From Micromonospora phaseoli (lineage in GTDB: Bacteria; Actinomycetota; Actinomycetes; Mycobacteriales; Micromonosporaceae), in NCBI RefSeq assembly GCF_900109115.1, contig NZ_FNYV01000004.1, positions 372,001-436,000 on the forward strand: a DNA stretch of 64,000 nucleotides, given 5' to 3'. Under the pieces are notes generated by a model. The model had not been told where the DNA came from and did not search any database. It was given only the letters and a program-made list of their open reading frames with translations. This document shows, piece by piece, positions 15,450 to 25,693 of this stretch. How positions within the stretch are numbered: position 1 is the first letter of the stretch; each line of letters begins with the position of its first letter. The translations under genes were made by a program, and so were the position numbers.

Positions 15450-16421
15450 TCAGGCCCGGAAGCCGCCGGCCCGGTCGCGGGCCTTGAGCCGGGTGGTGGG
15501 CAGGGCCGGCGCGGGTAGCGGCGGATCCGGGTCCTCGGCAACCACGCCGAACCGTCGCCCGGCCATCCAGTCCTCCCGGGCGGTGACGATCTCCTCGTGG
15601 CTGCGGCCGACGAAGTTCCACCACATCACCAGCGGCTCCTCGAAGGGCGCGCCGCCCAGCAGCATCAGTCGGGTGCCGGGCTCGCCGCGTACGGCGAACG
15701 ACTCCCGGCCCGCGCCGAGCCAGAGCAGCGCCCCCGGCGCCACCGGCACCCCGTCGACCTCGGCGCTGCCGTCGAGGGCCAGCAGCGCGTACTCGAAGTC
15801 GGGCCGCAGCGGCAGCCCGACCGGTCCCGGACCGGCCAGCTCCAACTGCGCACCGAGCAGCGGGGTGTACACCCGGGCCGGCGAGCGTTCGCCGCCGAAC
15901 TCCCCGACCAGCAGGGTCACCTCCAGCTCCCCGTCGCGCCACCGCGGCAGCTCGGCGTGGTGGGCGAAGTCAGCCGCGCCGGCCCGGGCCGGATCCGGCA
16001 ACGCCACCCACAGCTGCACTCCGTGCATCAGCGGCGGATGCTCCGCCGGCGAACGCTCGGAGTGCGCGATGCCGTCGCCGGAGGTCATGACGTTCAGCTG
16101 GCCGGGGCGGATCGGCTGCACGTTGCCGAGGCTGTCGCGGTGCAGGATCTCGCCGTCGAGCAGCCAGGTCACGGTCTGCAGGCCGGTGTGCGGGTGCGGC
16201 GGCACCTCCATGCCCGGTCGTTGCGCCACGTCGTCGGGGCCGAAGTGGTCGACGAAACACCAGGCGCCGACCATTCGGCGGGCGCGCTGCGGCAACAGCC
16301 GGCGCACGGTGGTGTAGCGGCCCAGCGGCACGTCGTGCCCCGGAAGCAGGACGCTGCCCGGGTCGGCGGTCGCCACACCGGGCGGTCGGGTCTGCGCGGG
16401 CATCGACTCGATACGCTCCAC
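15450..16421 (-). CDS. Pirin family protein
   Basis: 323 residues with two cupin barrels. The iron ligands of pirin are seen in VPPHPHTGLQTVTW (two His) and GDGIAHSERSP (His and Glu), followed by HGVQLWVALP. Bacterial pirins act as quercetinases or as redox-linked regulators of metabolic enzymes; which applies here is not visible. The GTG at 16421 gives the longest frame; ATG 16403 is an alternative that removes six residues. The gene stands alone; no divergent LysR regulator, common for pirins in proteobacteria, is present. Confidence 0.92.
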   Translation of the reverse strand: MERIESMPAQTRPPGVATADPGSVLLPGHDVPLGRYTTVRRLLPQRARRMVGAWCFVDHFGPDDVAQRPGMEVPPHPHTGLQTVTWLLDGEILHRDSLGNVQPIRPGQLNVMTSGDGIAHSERSPAEHPPLMHGVQLWVALPDPARAGAADFAHHAELPRWRDGELEVTLLVGEFGGERSPARVYTPLLGAQLELAGPGPVGLPLRPDFEYALLALDGSAEVDGVPVAPGALLWLGAGRESFAVRGEPGTRLMLLGGAPFEEPLVMWWNFVGRSHEEIVTAREDWMAGRRFGVVAEDPDPPLPAPALPTTRLKARDRAGGFRA

Positions 16422-16492
16422 GGGCCGACTCTACGCCCGATCCGGCTGCCTGCCTCGCCGCCGCGGCCCATCGGCAGTGGTCGGAGTGCAGC

Positions 16493-17431
16493 TCACTGGC
16501 CGCGTACGGCGACGATGTTCGCGCCGGCCACCAGGTCCAGGAAGATCCGGTCGGTGGCCCGGTCCCAGCCCGGTGAGCTGAGCACCGTACCTGGTGGGAT
16601 ACCGCCGTGGCGCTGGTCGTACAGCTCGACTCCGCCGGCACCGGCCGCGGCCCTGACCCTTACCGGGACCCCGCCGGCCACCGTGACGTCGAACTGGTTG
16701 ACGCCGCCGGTCACCCGCACCACGAGCGATCCGTCGACCCGGGGCAGCCGCAGGTCGGTGCGGGTGGCCCCACCGGCCAGCTCCAGTCCGGACAGCCGGC
16801 CGGCGCCGAGGTCGATCCGCCGCTCGTTGGCCCCGCCGGTGATCCGCAGATCCCAGGACACCCGGGCGTTCAGCAGCACCTCGACGGCGCCCGGTTCCAC
16901 GCCGGTCCGCTCCAGCCGCAGCAGCAGTGTGTCGCCGGCCAACTCGGGGCGGGCCCGCGCACCGGACCCGGCAGGGCTGACGATCCGGTACAGCTCCTCC
17001 CCCAGCTCCGTGATCCGCAGGTCGAACCGGGTCACTCCGTCGACCAGTTCGAAGGCGGCGCGCTGCCGGCCGTTGAGCGGTGCGGTCTCGACCTCGTCGG
17101 GGCTCTCCCGCGCGGCCCGCGCCGCGCCGCCCAGTCCACTGTTGTCGCCAGGAGCGGTCGGCACGGTGACCACCGGTCCCGGCGCATCGCCGGAGAAGAC
17201 CCGGCCGAGCCGGTGCGGGTCGGAGACGATCGTCATCACGGCGACGGCACCCAGGCCGAGCACCAGGACCGCGGCGGCGGCCAGCAGCCGGGCGCCCGGC
17301 GACCAGGTCGGCCGATCCGGTGGCGGATCGTCGCCGACGGTGCTGAGGGCCACCGAGGACACCTCGATCTGCGGCACCGTGGCCGGCTCCGAAGGTGTTC
17401 GACTCTTTCCGTCCCGCCGCGAATCGGCCAT
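16493..17431 (-). CDS. Single-pass membrane protein with external beta-repeat domain
   Basis: 312 residues; ATG 17431 follows GGAAGGGG. A 45-residue cytoplasmic head leads to one membrane helix (about 47-68; LLAAAAVLVLGLGAVAVM), a Gly/Pro-rich spacer and a C-terminal region (about 120-312) built of short repeating strands such as DLRITGGANERRIDLGAG, LELAGGATRTDLRLP and VVRVTGGVNQFDVTVAGG. The periodicity resembles the right-handed beta solenoid of DUF4097/toast-rack proteins, so an adhesive or envelope-stress sensing surface is likely, but I cannot name the family. It may share a transcript with the pirin gene 71 bases downstream. Confidence 0.72.
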   Translation of the reverse strand: MADSRRDGKSRTPSEPATVPQIEVSSVALSTVGDDPPPDRPTWSPGARLLAAAAVLVLGLGAVAVMTIVSDPHRLGRVFSGDAPGPVVTVPTAPGDNSGLGGAARAARESPDEVETAPLNGRQRAAFELVDGVTRFDLRITELGEELYRIVSPAGSGARARPELAGDTLLLRLERTGVEPGAVEVLLNARVSWDLRITGGANERRIDLGAGRLSGLELAGGATRTDLRLPRVDGSLVVRVTGGVNQFDVTVAGGVPVRVRAAAGAGGVELYDQRHGGIPPGTVLSSPGWDRATDRIFLDLVAGANIVAVRGQ

Positions 17432-17491
17432 CGGTGTCCCCTTCCACGGTCCCCTACCGTGGGGTACGTGCCAGGTAGCGGGACGGATCAG

Positions 17492-17833
17492 TCAGTCGGC
17501 CGCCGAACCGCTGGCAGCGGGCCGATCGTCCATCCGTCCGGTGACCTTGCCGGCGCAGCGCCCCAGCGCCGCCCGGGCGTCCAGGCCCAGGCTCTCGATC
17601 GCCACCAGGGCGGTGAACGCGGCGTCCGCCAGCTCCGCCGCCACGTCCTCGCGGGTGTGGGTGACGCCCTTGCGCGGGTTCTGTCCGAGTAGGCCGATCC
17701 AGGCGCCGGCCACCTCGCCTGCCTCCTCGGTCAGCTTCAACATGCGGCAGGTCAGCTCCGCCTCCCCGGTGCCGTTCGCCTCATCCAACCAGCCACGCGC
17801 CGCCCGTACCGCCTGCCAGATCGTCTCGTCCAC
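17492..17833 (-). CDS. MazG-like nucleotide pyrophosphohydrolase
   Basis: 113 residues if GTG 17833 is used; a TTG at 17911 would add 26 residues rich in Pro/Gly/Ser and would nearly reach the gdhA ribosome site, so it is less likely. The all-alpha NTP-pyrophosphatase metal motif is present as TEEAGEVAGAW (EExxE) and, about 30 residues later, AAELADAAFTAL (ExxD). Such enzymes hydrolyse non-canonical or excess NTPs to NMP and pyrophosphate. The short C-terminal tail is disordered. It is divergent from gdhA with about 105 bases between the starts. Confidence 0.82.
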   Translation of the reverse strand: MDETIWQAVRAARGWLDEANGTGEAELTCRMLKLTEEAGEVAGAWIGLLGQNPRKGVTHTREDVAAELADAAFTALVAIESLGLDARAALGRCAGKVTGRMDDRPAASGSAAD

Positions 17834-17901
17834 GCCGGTCAGTGAACCGGACGGCGGCGCAGAGCCGTATCCGGGGGCGGCCGGCGCGGTGGCGCGGGTG
17901 A

Positions 17902-19284
<1,383 letters not shown>

Positions 19285-19307
19285 GCCCGGACAAGGGTGG
19301 ACAGACG

Positions 19308-19348
19308 GATACCGGTGCCCGCCGGAGGGAACGGCGGGCACCGGTATC
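19308..19348. terminator. Bidirectional hairpin terminator after gdhA
   Basis: A 17-base perfect stem (GATACCGGTGCCCGCCG and its complement) with a seven-base loop, lying between the convergent gdhA and LPXTG genes. Confidence 0.85.
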
Positions 19349-19380
19349 AATTCGGTCCGGGCCCTGCCCGGAGGGTTGGA

Positions 19381-20007
19381 CTAGTGCACGCCACCCGCAC
19401 CGAAGCGGTTGCGCCGCCGCCAGAGCACCGTGCCGAGCAGCAGGACCATACCGGTGGCGACAAGCCCGCCACCGACCTTCATCGGCGTGTCCAGGCTGCT
19501 GCCGGTGACCGGCAGGTGCGGCTTCTTCTTGCGCAGCACCCGCAGCTCGGTCGACGCAGTGCGCCCGGACTCCCGGCCGGTGCCGGTGAACGTGAGCAGA
19601 CCGGTCACCGACGGGGTGTAGCTACGGGTGAAGACACCCTCGGAGTTGGTCTGGGCGGTGAAGCTCAGCGGCGCGCTGGCCTGGAAGGCGACCGGTGTCA
19701 TGGCGACGGTGCTGCCGTCGCTACGGCGGGCCGTGCCGGCGGCCGGTGCCGCCAGCGGTGTCACCGTTACCACGATGTCCACCGTCTCGTTCGGCCCATA
19801 GTTGCGGCCGGTGAGGATGACCGTCTCACCGAGGAAGATGGTGGGTCGGTTCACCGTCAGCGAGGCGAGCACCGGCGGGTAGGGCGGTGGCTGGGGCGTA
19901 CCGGTGACTGTTGGCGCCGGCTGCGGCTGTGCCGCCCCCGCCGTGGTCGGCACGGCCACTACGGCCAGACCGACCGTGAGTGCCATGATGATGCGGGATA
20001 GCCGCAT
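19381..20007 (-). CDS. LPXTG-type sortase-anchored surface protein
   Basis: 208 residues; ATG 20007 follows AGGAGGGA. A Sec signal peptide (about 1-27, ending AGAA) leads to a Pro-rich spacer and an Ig-like beta domain (about 45-150; VNRPTIFLGETVILTGRNYG). The C-terminus has the sorting signal LPVTGSS, a membrane helix and an RRRNR charged tail, so a sortase would link the protein to peptidoglycan. It lies 13 bases after the DUF4012 gene and ends the run glycosyltransferase, DUF4012, LPXTG protein, suggesting a wall-bound component of the same surface system. Confidence 0.88.
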   Translation of the reverse strand: MRLSRIIMALTVGLAVVAVPTTAGAAQPQPAPTVTGTPQPPPYPPVLASLTVNRPTIFLGETVILTGRNYGPNETVDIVVTVTPLAAPAAGTARRSDGSTVAMTPVAFQASAPLSFTAQTNSEGVFTRSYTPSVTGLLTFTGTGRESGRTASTELRVLRKKKPHLPVTGSSLDTPMKVGGGLVATGMVLLLGTVLWRRRNRFGAGGVH

Positions 20008-20020
20008 GGTTCGTTCCCTC

Positions 20021-21805
20021 CTACTGAGAACAGCTTGGTGCGGTAACAACATGGGTGGTCCATGGGGTGGCGGTCGGCGTCAGCCATAGATCAGCCGCTC
20101 CGCTGTCCGTCTTGCCGGTCAGCAGTGAGACCTCCAGCGTTCGGATCCCACCCGGTCCGACCTCGACATTCACCGTGGCGACCTGCCGGCGCCGCTCGGT
20201 GCCGTTGCCCACCGAGGTCTCGGCACCGTCGAGGCGGGTGTCGAGCACCGCCCCGCCGGCCGGGCCGTACACGGAGACGAGTGTCCGGACGGTGTACGGG
20301 TCTCCTGCCTGCGCTAGGCCGAGGACCGACTCGCTGAGCCCTGACGCCGGTGCGGTGGACCGGAGCGTCACCCGAAGGTTCAGCTCCCGGCGGCCGTCGG
20401 CGTGGCAGTCGCCGACCACCAAGTCGGCAGTTTGCCGCAGGTAGTAGCCGAGCTTCGCGCCGCTGCCGTCGTTGAGGAACACGCCGACCGTCGGCACGGT
20501 GTCCTGTTCCGGAAGCGTCCCGGCCATCCGGCTGTCACCGAACATCCGCTGTTCCTCCGGTCGGGCACTCCAGAACAATATCCGACCTTCGCGTATAGAG
20601 CGGTCGAATGCGGACAACAAGCCATTCGGGTGGACGTTTCTCGAGAAAAGTGTGTCGAAGACCGTGGCCGCCGCAGCCGCGAAGAAGCCGTCCTGCTCCT
20701 TCGGGCTCATCCGCTGGTAGGCGTCGCTGAGCAGGGTCCTGACCACGTTCTCGGCGCTCAGCGACACTCCGCCCGGAACCCGCACCGGCCCGGTGGCCTG
20801 CAGCAGGTAAGACAGCATCACCGGGTCGACGGCAAGGACGCCGTCGACGGTTTCGTCGCTGTACCGCCGGTACATCTCCCGGTACAGCGACGCGGCGGTC
20901 GGGAAGTGCGGGCTGAGGTTGACGTCCGCGGGATAGATGCCGGGCAGCTCCCCCCATAGGGCACGCTGCTCCGCCGGGATCTTCAGCGGCGTGACGAAAT
21001 GGCCGAGGTTCGAGCTGCTGCCCTGGGCGCCCATCTTGATCCGGCCCTTTTCCGCCTCGATTACGGCGTACGCGCCGAACATGCCGCCGGTGGCCCGCAG
21101 CTCCGCGGAGTTCTGCGATACCAGCAGGTATCGCCGTGGGCCGTCCACCCCGAGCAACGGTGGAAGTAGCCGGCTGGCCCGGTCGGCCGCAGAGGTCATC
21201 GCCGCCAGCTTGTCGATCTCGCCGCGAAGCTCCTCCAGCCCCCGCCGAACCTGCCCGGCCAGCCGGTCACCCGGGATCCCGGCCAGGTCGGTCCGGGTCC
21301 GCTGCACCGTCGCGTCCACCGCGACCAGGTCGTCGGTGACGGCCCGCAGCCCCGTCAGATCCAACCGCCCCTCCCGAGGCACCAGGCCACCGAGGTCTAC
21401 GCGCAGCAACGCCGGGAACGCCTGCCGGGCGAGATCGTCGATGGCGACGGCGATCTGCCGGACCACCGAGAAGTTCGCCCCGGCGGCGGGCACCTGCCGG
21501 CCGAGCCACCAGCCGGGATCCCCGGTGGCCCGCCGGGCCGCACCGGACTGCTCCTGCAACGCGGCGAGCGTCCGCTGCGCGCGAGCGGTGTCGCCGCCGA
21601 CCAGGTGGGCACTGAGCTCACCGGCCAGTCCAGCCGCGTTGACCAGGTGACCACGGGCCTGCCACGCCCGGAAGCCAACCCAACCGGCGAGGCCGAGCAG
21701 CAGCGAACTGACCACCAGCGTGGTGAGCAGGGCGCGGCGCAGCCGGGCACGACGGCGCCGGCGGGCACGGCTGCGCCGCCGACGCGGACTCTCGCTCTCG
21801 GTCAC
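20021..21805 (-). CDS. DUF4012 membrane protein
   Basis: 594 residues; GTG 21805 is chosen because GGAG stands six bases before it. A strongly basic head (RRRRSRARRRRRARLRR) precedes one membrane helix (about 30-48); the rest is extracellular. The DUF4012 core is seen in YLLVSQNSAELRATGGMFGAY and GVLAVDPVMLSYLLQATGPV, a pattern shared with LytR-CpsA-like polymer-handling proteins of actinomycetes only in location, not in motif. Many DUF4012 genes sit in exopolysaccharide loci next to glycosyltransferases and tyrosine autokinases, as here. A role in polysaccharide export or attachment is inferred from this context. Confidence 0.87.
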   Translation of the reverse strand: MTESESPRRRRSRARRRRRARLRRALLTTLVVSSLLLGLAGWVGFRAWQARGHLVNAAGLAGELSAHLVGGDTARAQRTLAALQEQSGAARRATGDPGWWLGRQVPAAGANFSVVRQIAVAIDDLARQAFPALLRVDLGGLVPREGRLDLTGLRAVTDDLVAVDATVQRTRTDLAGIPGDRLAGQVRRGLEELRGEIDKLAAMTSAADRASRLLPPLLGVDGPRRYLLVSQNSAELRATGGMFGAYAVIEAEKGRIKMGAQGSSSNLGHFVTPLKIPAEQRALWGELPGIYPADVNLSPHFPTAASLYREMYRRYSDETVDGVLAVDPVMLSYLLQATGPVRVPGGVSLSAENVVRTLLSDAYQRMSPKEQDGFFAAAAATVFDTLFSRNVHPNGLLSAFDRSIREGRILFWSARPEEQRMFGDSRMAGTLPEQDTVPTVGVFLNDGSGAKLGYYLRQTADLVVGDCHADGRRELNLRVTLRSTAPASGLSESVLGLAQAGDPYTVRTLVSVYGPAGGAVLDTRLDGAETSVGNGTERRRQVATVNVEVGPGGIRTLEVSLLTGKTDSGAADLWLTPTATPWTTHVVTAPSCSQ

Positions 21806-21886
21806 ACCACACTCCAATCTCAAAACGGACAGAAGACCATATTGTTCTTAACACTTAACGACCGGAATAAGGTGCCAATGACGGCA

Positions 21887-23143
21887 TTAGGCGTTATGAG
21901 AAACTCGGTCATGATTCAGGTTCTGCCGGACGTTGCCGGCCGCCGCGACCTCCCGCAGCAGTCCCTCGATCCGATCCACCCCGGCCGACAAGGACATCTC
22001 CCGCAGGTACGCCTCCCGCCCACGCCGGCCCATCTCGGCCCGCGCCGACGCGGGGATGTGCGCCGCCAGCCAGAACCGGTCCGCCAGGCTGGCCCAGTCC
22101 TCCGGCGGGCAGGAAAGCCCGGCCCGGGCCCGCTCGACCAGGGCGGCCGTGTCCCCACCGGCGGAGGCGACCACCGGCGAGCCACAGGAGAGGGCAGCCT
22201 GGAGCTTGGCCGGCACGGTGCTGCGCAACGCCGGTAGATCACGCAGGACGACCAACTGGTAGTCGGCGGCGGCGTACAACTCGGGCATGTCCAGCGGCGA
22301 GCGCCGTTCGACGAAGCGCACGTTGTCGGCGCCCAGCTCGGCGGCGAGCCCCCGCACCCGCCGCTCGTCCACACCCGAGCCCACCAGGACCAGGTCCATG
22401 CTGCTGTCCAACGCCGCCGCGGCACGTACCGCCGTCTCCAGCCCCTGCCTGGGCCCGATGGTGCCGGCGTGCATGAACACGCACCGCTCGTCCCGGCGGA
22501 CCAGCCGGCGCGCGGCCGAACTCGCCGTGGCCGGCTGGAAGATCCGCTCCTCGGTCCAGTTGAGCACCACCCGCACCCGGTCCGCGTCGGCACCGACCGA
22601 GACGACGGCGTCGCGCAGCGACGGGGTGGTCACCGCGATCGCGCCCGCCGCCCGGTAGGTGCGGAGCATGGCCGCGCGGGCCCGCGCCGCCCATCGGTCC
22701 TCCTCGGCGCCCACTGGCACATCCCCGGCCCACAGGTCCGGCACGTGCAGCACGACCGGCACCCGGCCGAGCCGTCGCAGCAGGGCCGCCGAGGCAAACG
22801 CCGTGTCCGGCGGCTGGTACACGTACAGCACGTCGACATCGGCAAGGTACCGACGCCCGACGAGCGCCGCGCTGGTGGCGAACGAGAGCCAGGAGGCCAA
22901 CCGGCCGCGTGGGCCGCCGTCACCGGTGCGGTAGCGCGGCACCCGCCGCACGGTCAGCCCTCGACTGCGGCTCTCGTGGTGCCAGCGCTGACGCCAGCCC
23001 GGGTAGACATGTCCGCCGGGGTAGTCCGGAAAGCCGGTCAGCACCCGCACCTCGTGGCCTCGGGCGGCCAACTCCTCGGCCAGGCTGCCGGGGAGGAACG
23101 CCGGCTCCGGCGGAAAGTGGTATGTCAGGATGCCGATGCGCAC
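21887..23143 (-). CDS. GT4 family glycosyltransferase
   Basis: 418 residues from GTG 23143, preceded by GGAAGGGGG. Both Rossmann domains of the GT-B fold are present: an acceptor domain starting VRIGILTYHFPPEP with GHEVRVLTGFPDYPGG, and a donor domain with FMHAGTIGPRQGLETAVRAAA and the nucleotide-sugar contacts ELYAAADYQLVVLRDLPALRSTVPAK, followed by SCGSPVVASAGGDTAALVE. WbuB-like proteins share this pattern. It is cytoplasmic and probably adds a sugar to a lipid-linked surface polysaccharide. First gene of the run with DUF4012 and the LPXTG protein; divergent from the phosphatase at 23306. Confidence 0.9.
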   Translation of the reverse strand: MRIGILTYHFPPEPAFLPGSLAEELAARGHEVRVLTGFPDYPGGHVYPGWRQRWHHESRSRGLTVRRVPRYRTGDGGPRGRLASWLSFATSAALVGRRYLADVDVLYVYQPPDTAFASAALLRRLGRVPVVLHVPDLWAGDVPVGAEEDRWAARARAAMLRTYRAAGAIAVTTPSLRDAVVSVGADADRVRVVLNWTEERIFQPATASSAARRLVRRDERCVFMHAGTIGPRQGLETAVRAAAALDSSMDLVLVGSGVDERRVRGLAAELGADNVRFVERRSPLDMPELYAAADYQLVVLRDLPALRSTVPAKLQAALSCGSPVVASAGGDTAALVERARAGLSCPPEDWASLADRFWLAAHIPASARAEMGRRGREAYLREMSLSAGVDRIEGLLREVAAAGNVRQNLNHDRVSHNA

Positions 23144-23305
23144 CGCCGCACCCCCTTCCCGGCCCACCGGTCCGGCGCGGCGGCCGGGACCGGAGGCACC
23201 ATGGCTGCGTACGATGCGGGCAACCCCTCCTGGGGCGGGCGCCGAGGGCCTCCGCCCCCCGTCGCGGCGCTACCGCCCGCGACCGCGTCGTCGAGAGGGT
23301 TCCCG

Positions 23306-23860
23306 ATGGTCAACGGGTTGCTGTTCGTCTGCCACGCCAACCTGTGCCGGTCGCCGATGGCCGAGTACGCCGCCCGCCGCCTGCTCGCCGGGCAGCCGGT
23401 GAGCGTGAGCAGCGCCGGCACCGACGCCCTGGAGGGTGGGACCATGCACCCGTACGCGGCGGAGATCGCGGCCGAGACCGGAGAGGACCCGGCGACGTTC
23501 CGCACCCGGCGGCTCGCCCCCGAACACCTCACCAGCGCTGCGCTGGTGCTCACCGCCACCCGCCGCCAACGGTCGATCTGCACCGCGCTGGCGCCTGCGG
23601 CGCTGCACCACACCTTCACGTTGCGCCAGTTCGGCCGGCTCGCGGCAGCGGTCGAGCCACCGACGGAGGCTCTCGACGATTCGCTGGCCGCCGCGGTCGC
23701 GGCGGCCAGTCTGGCCCGAGGGCGACTGCAGCCCGCCCCGGCCAACGACGACGACCTACGGGACCCCGTCGGCGGGACGCGGGCCGACTTCCGCCGCTGC
23801 GCGGAGGAGATCGACCGGTCCCTGCGCCCCCTGGCGACCCTCATCGCGGCAGCCGGGTGA
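23306..23860 (+). CDS. Low-molecular-weight protein tyrosine phosphatase-like protein
   Basis: 184 residues from ATG 23306, which follows GAGAGGG. The P-loop is VCHANLCRSPMAE: nucleophile Cys9 and Arg15 with the following serine, in the C-x5-R-S pattern; the general-acid aspartate is probably in LRDPVGG. The usual glycine after the first cysteine position is replaced (CHAN rather than CxGN), a change also seen in some Wzb-type enzymes. Such phosphatases reset BY-kinases. Its last 20 bases overlap the 3' end of the convergent tyrosine autokinase gene, its likely substrate, so the two mRNAs are complementary at their ends. Confidence 0.85.
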   Translation: MVNGLLFVCHANLCRSPMAEYAARRLLAGQPVSVSSAGTDALEGGTMHPYAAEIAAETGEDPATFRTRRLAPEHLTSAALVLTATRRQRSICTALAPAALHHTFTLRQFGRLAAAVEPPTEALDDSLAAAVAAASLARGRLQPAPANDDDLRDPVGGTRADFRRCAEEIDRSLRPLATLIAAAG

Positions 23861-25322
23861 GTTCCTGGGTGTGGTCGCTGACCTCGCTGACTTCACTGGC
23901 CTCACGGGCGGCGGCCCGCTTGGCGTGGCGGCCACCCGCGGCCCGGTCCGCCGGCATCGACGACGAAATCGTCCCGGTCGCCACCCGGTAGGCCTCGTAC
24001 TGGTACGCGTCGGCCTTGGGCACCTTGGCCATGTTGAGCACACAGCCGAGCAGCCGTACCGACACCGAGTGCAGCGCCCGGGCCGCCGCGGCCACCTGGG
24101 CCCGGGAGGTGCGGCCCTGCTGGCTGATCAGCAGCGCCCCGTCGGCCTGCACGGCGACCACCACACCGTCCGTCACCGCCAGCAGCGGCGCGGTGTCGAT
24201 GATGACGATGTCGGCGGACTCGCGCAGCGCCAGCAGCAGCTCCGACATGGCCTTGGAGCCGAGCAGTTCGCTCGGGTTGGGCGGTGCGGAGCCGCTGGGC
24301 AGCACGAGCAGCGACTTGTCGCCCCACCGCTGGACCACGTCGCCGACCAGCACGTCACCGACCAGCACGTCGGTCAGTCCGACTCCGGAGTCGATACCCA
24401 GATAGTCGCCGACCTTCGGCCGGCGCAGGTCGGCGTCGACCAGTAGGACCCGCCAGCCCGCCTCGGCGAGGGCGATCGCCAGGTTGCACGACATCGTGGT
24501 CTTGCCCTCGCCCTGCAGGGCGCTGGTGACCGCGATCACCCGCGCCGGCTCGTGCACGTCGACGAAGCGCAGGTTGGTCCGAAGCTTGCGGACCGCCTCG
24601 GCCCGGGCTGAGTTCGCGGCGGCACCGACGATCAGCGGGGCCGACCGCGCGGTGGTGTCGAGCGGGATCTCGCCGAGCAGCGGACTGCCGGTCACCCGCT
24701 GCAGACCCGCGGCGTTGCGCAGCCGCACGTCGGCCATGTCGCGCAGGATCGCCAGGCCCACGCCGAGCAGCAGGCCGAGCAGGGTACCGATGGCGGCGTT
24801 CCGGAGCGGCTTCGGCGAGACGGGGGTGGGAGTGACCCGCGGCCCGCTGACGACCTCGATCTTGATCGGACCGGGGCTGCCGTCCGGCCGTGTCTCGACC
24901 TTCTGCACGAGTTCGACGAACTTGGCCGAGAGCGCCTCGGTCACCCGCAACGCCCGGGTCTGGTCGGTGTCGGTCACCGACGCCCGCAGCAGGACCGTGC
25001 CGGTCTCGGTGGAGGTGCTGACCCGACCCTGGATCTCCTCGGAGGTCAACCCGAGCTGCCTGTCGGCCGCCGCGGCCTGCGCCAGCCGGTCGCTGGTCAG
25101 CAACTCCGCGTAGGACATCACACGCTGCTGGAGGAAGAGGCTGCCCTGGTAGGCGTCTGTGACGCCCTGACTCGGCATGGTGACGAAGAAGGTGACGGAG
25201 GCAACGTAGCGGGGCTGGGCCCGGACGGTCACCAGAGCGGTCACTCCCAGGGCAACGATGAGGGTCACCAGGACGATCCACCAGTGCCGGCGCACGACTC
25301 GTAGTTGGCGGTACAGGTCCAT
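23841..25322 (-). CDS. Wzz-type chain-length/tyrosine autokinase fusion (BY-kinase)
   Basis: 493 residues. The N-terminal Wzz part has two membrane helices (about 14-32 and 174-194) around an external domain; the cytoplasmic kinase has Walker A SALQGEGKTT (about 267-276), Walker A' LLVDADLRRP (about 293-302) and Walker B IVIIDTAP (about 372-379). A short tyrosine cluster (AYQYEAY) near residue 450 is the probable autophosphorylation tail. The protein controls polymer length and export of a surface polysaccharide. GGAGG stands eight bases before the ATG. A five-residue DVLVG unit is repeated in tandem (24343-24372). It faces and overlaps the phosphatase gene at 23306. Confidence 0.93.
   Translation of the reverse strand: MDLYRQLRVVRRHWWIVLVTLIVALGVTALVTVRAQPRYVASVTFFVTMPSQGVTDAYQGSLFLQQRVMSYAELLTSDRLAQAAAADRQLGLTSEEIQGRVSTSTETGTVLLRASVTDTDQTRALRVTEALSAKFVELVQKVETRPDGSPGPIKIEVVSGPRVTPTPVSPKPLRNAAIGTLLGLLLGVGLAILRDMADVRLRNAAGLQRVTGSPLLGEIPLDTTARSAPLIVGAAANSARAEAVRKLRTNLRFVDVHEPARVIAVTSALQGEGKTTMSCNLAIALAEAGWRVLLVDADLRRPKVGDYLGIDSGVGLTDVLVGDVLVGDVVQRWGDKSLLVLPSGSAPPNPSELLGSKAMSELLLALRESADIVIIDTAPLLAVTDGVVVAVQADGALLISQQGRTSRAQVAAAARALHSVSVRLLGCVLNMAKVPKADAYQYEAYRVATGTISSSMPADRAAGGRHAKRAAAREASEVSEVSDHTQELTRLPR
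24343..24372 (-). repeat. Tandem 15-base in-frame duplication in the autokinase gene
   Basis: Two adjoining units, CCGACCAGCACGTCA and CCGACCAGCACGTCG, encode DVLVG twice in the loop between Walker A' and Walker B. Likely slippage product; may be a neutral length variant. Confidence 0.7.
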
Positions 25323-25693
25323 CAGGCTGGCCTCCGTACCGGGCCGGTAACGCCAATAAAATTCACGAAAACCCCCAAGGTCGATTCAATCTCGTGAAAC
25401 CATTAAAGCGGCTCGTGCGGCTTATGTCCGGAGTTAGGTATTTTCTACGTAGCGGACCCTGCCCGGAATAACCAACCGGACCGGAGGTCCGTCGGAATCG
25501 CTTCGGGCACCGAAAAATCGCGGCATCTTCGTGGAGCGGTACGGGCGGCCCGCCACCGCGATGTGGGAAGACTCGCCGTCACCCCGCTCGCGACGACCGT
25601 CGGCACTGGATAGGGTTTCGCACGGGTGTGCCGGGAAGCCTGGTCGGCGACGACCCCGTGCTGCCCTCCGACCGACGAAGTGAGACACCACGC
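25323..25693. other. 371-base divergent promoter region between autokinase and nhaA
   Basis: Clearly AT-richer than its surroundings over the first 120 bases (runs such as AATAAAATTCACG), the likely promoter of the polysaccharide autokinase gene. A 15-base palindrome CGGACC-GGA-GGTCCG lies at 25477-25491 and could be an operator. No convincing gene is present; frames here lack ribosome sites. Confidence 0.5.
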
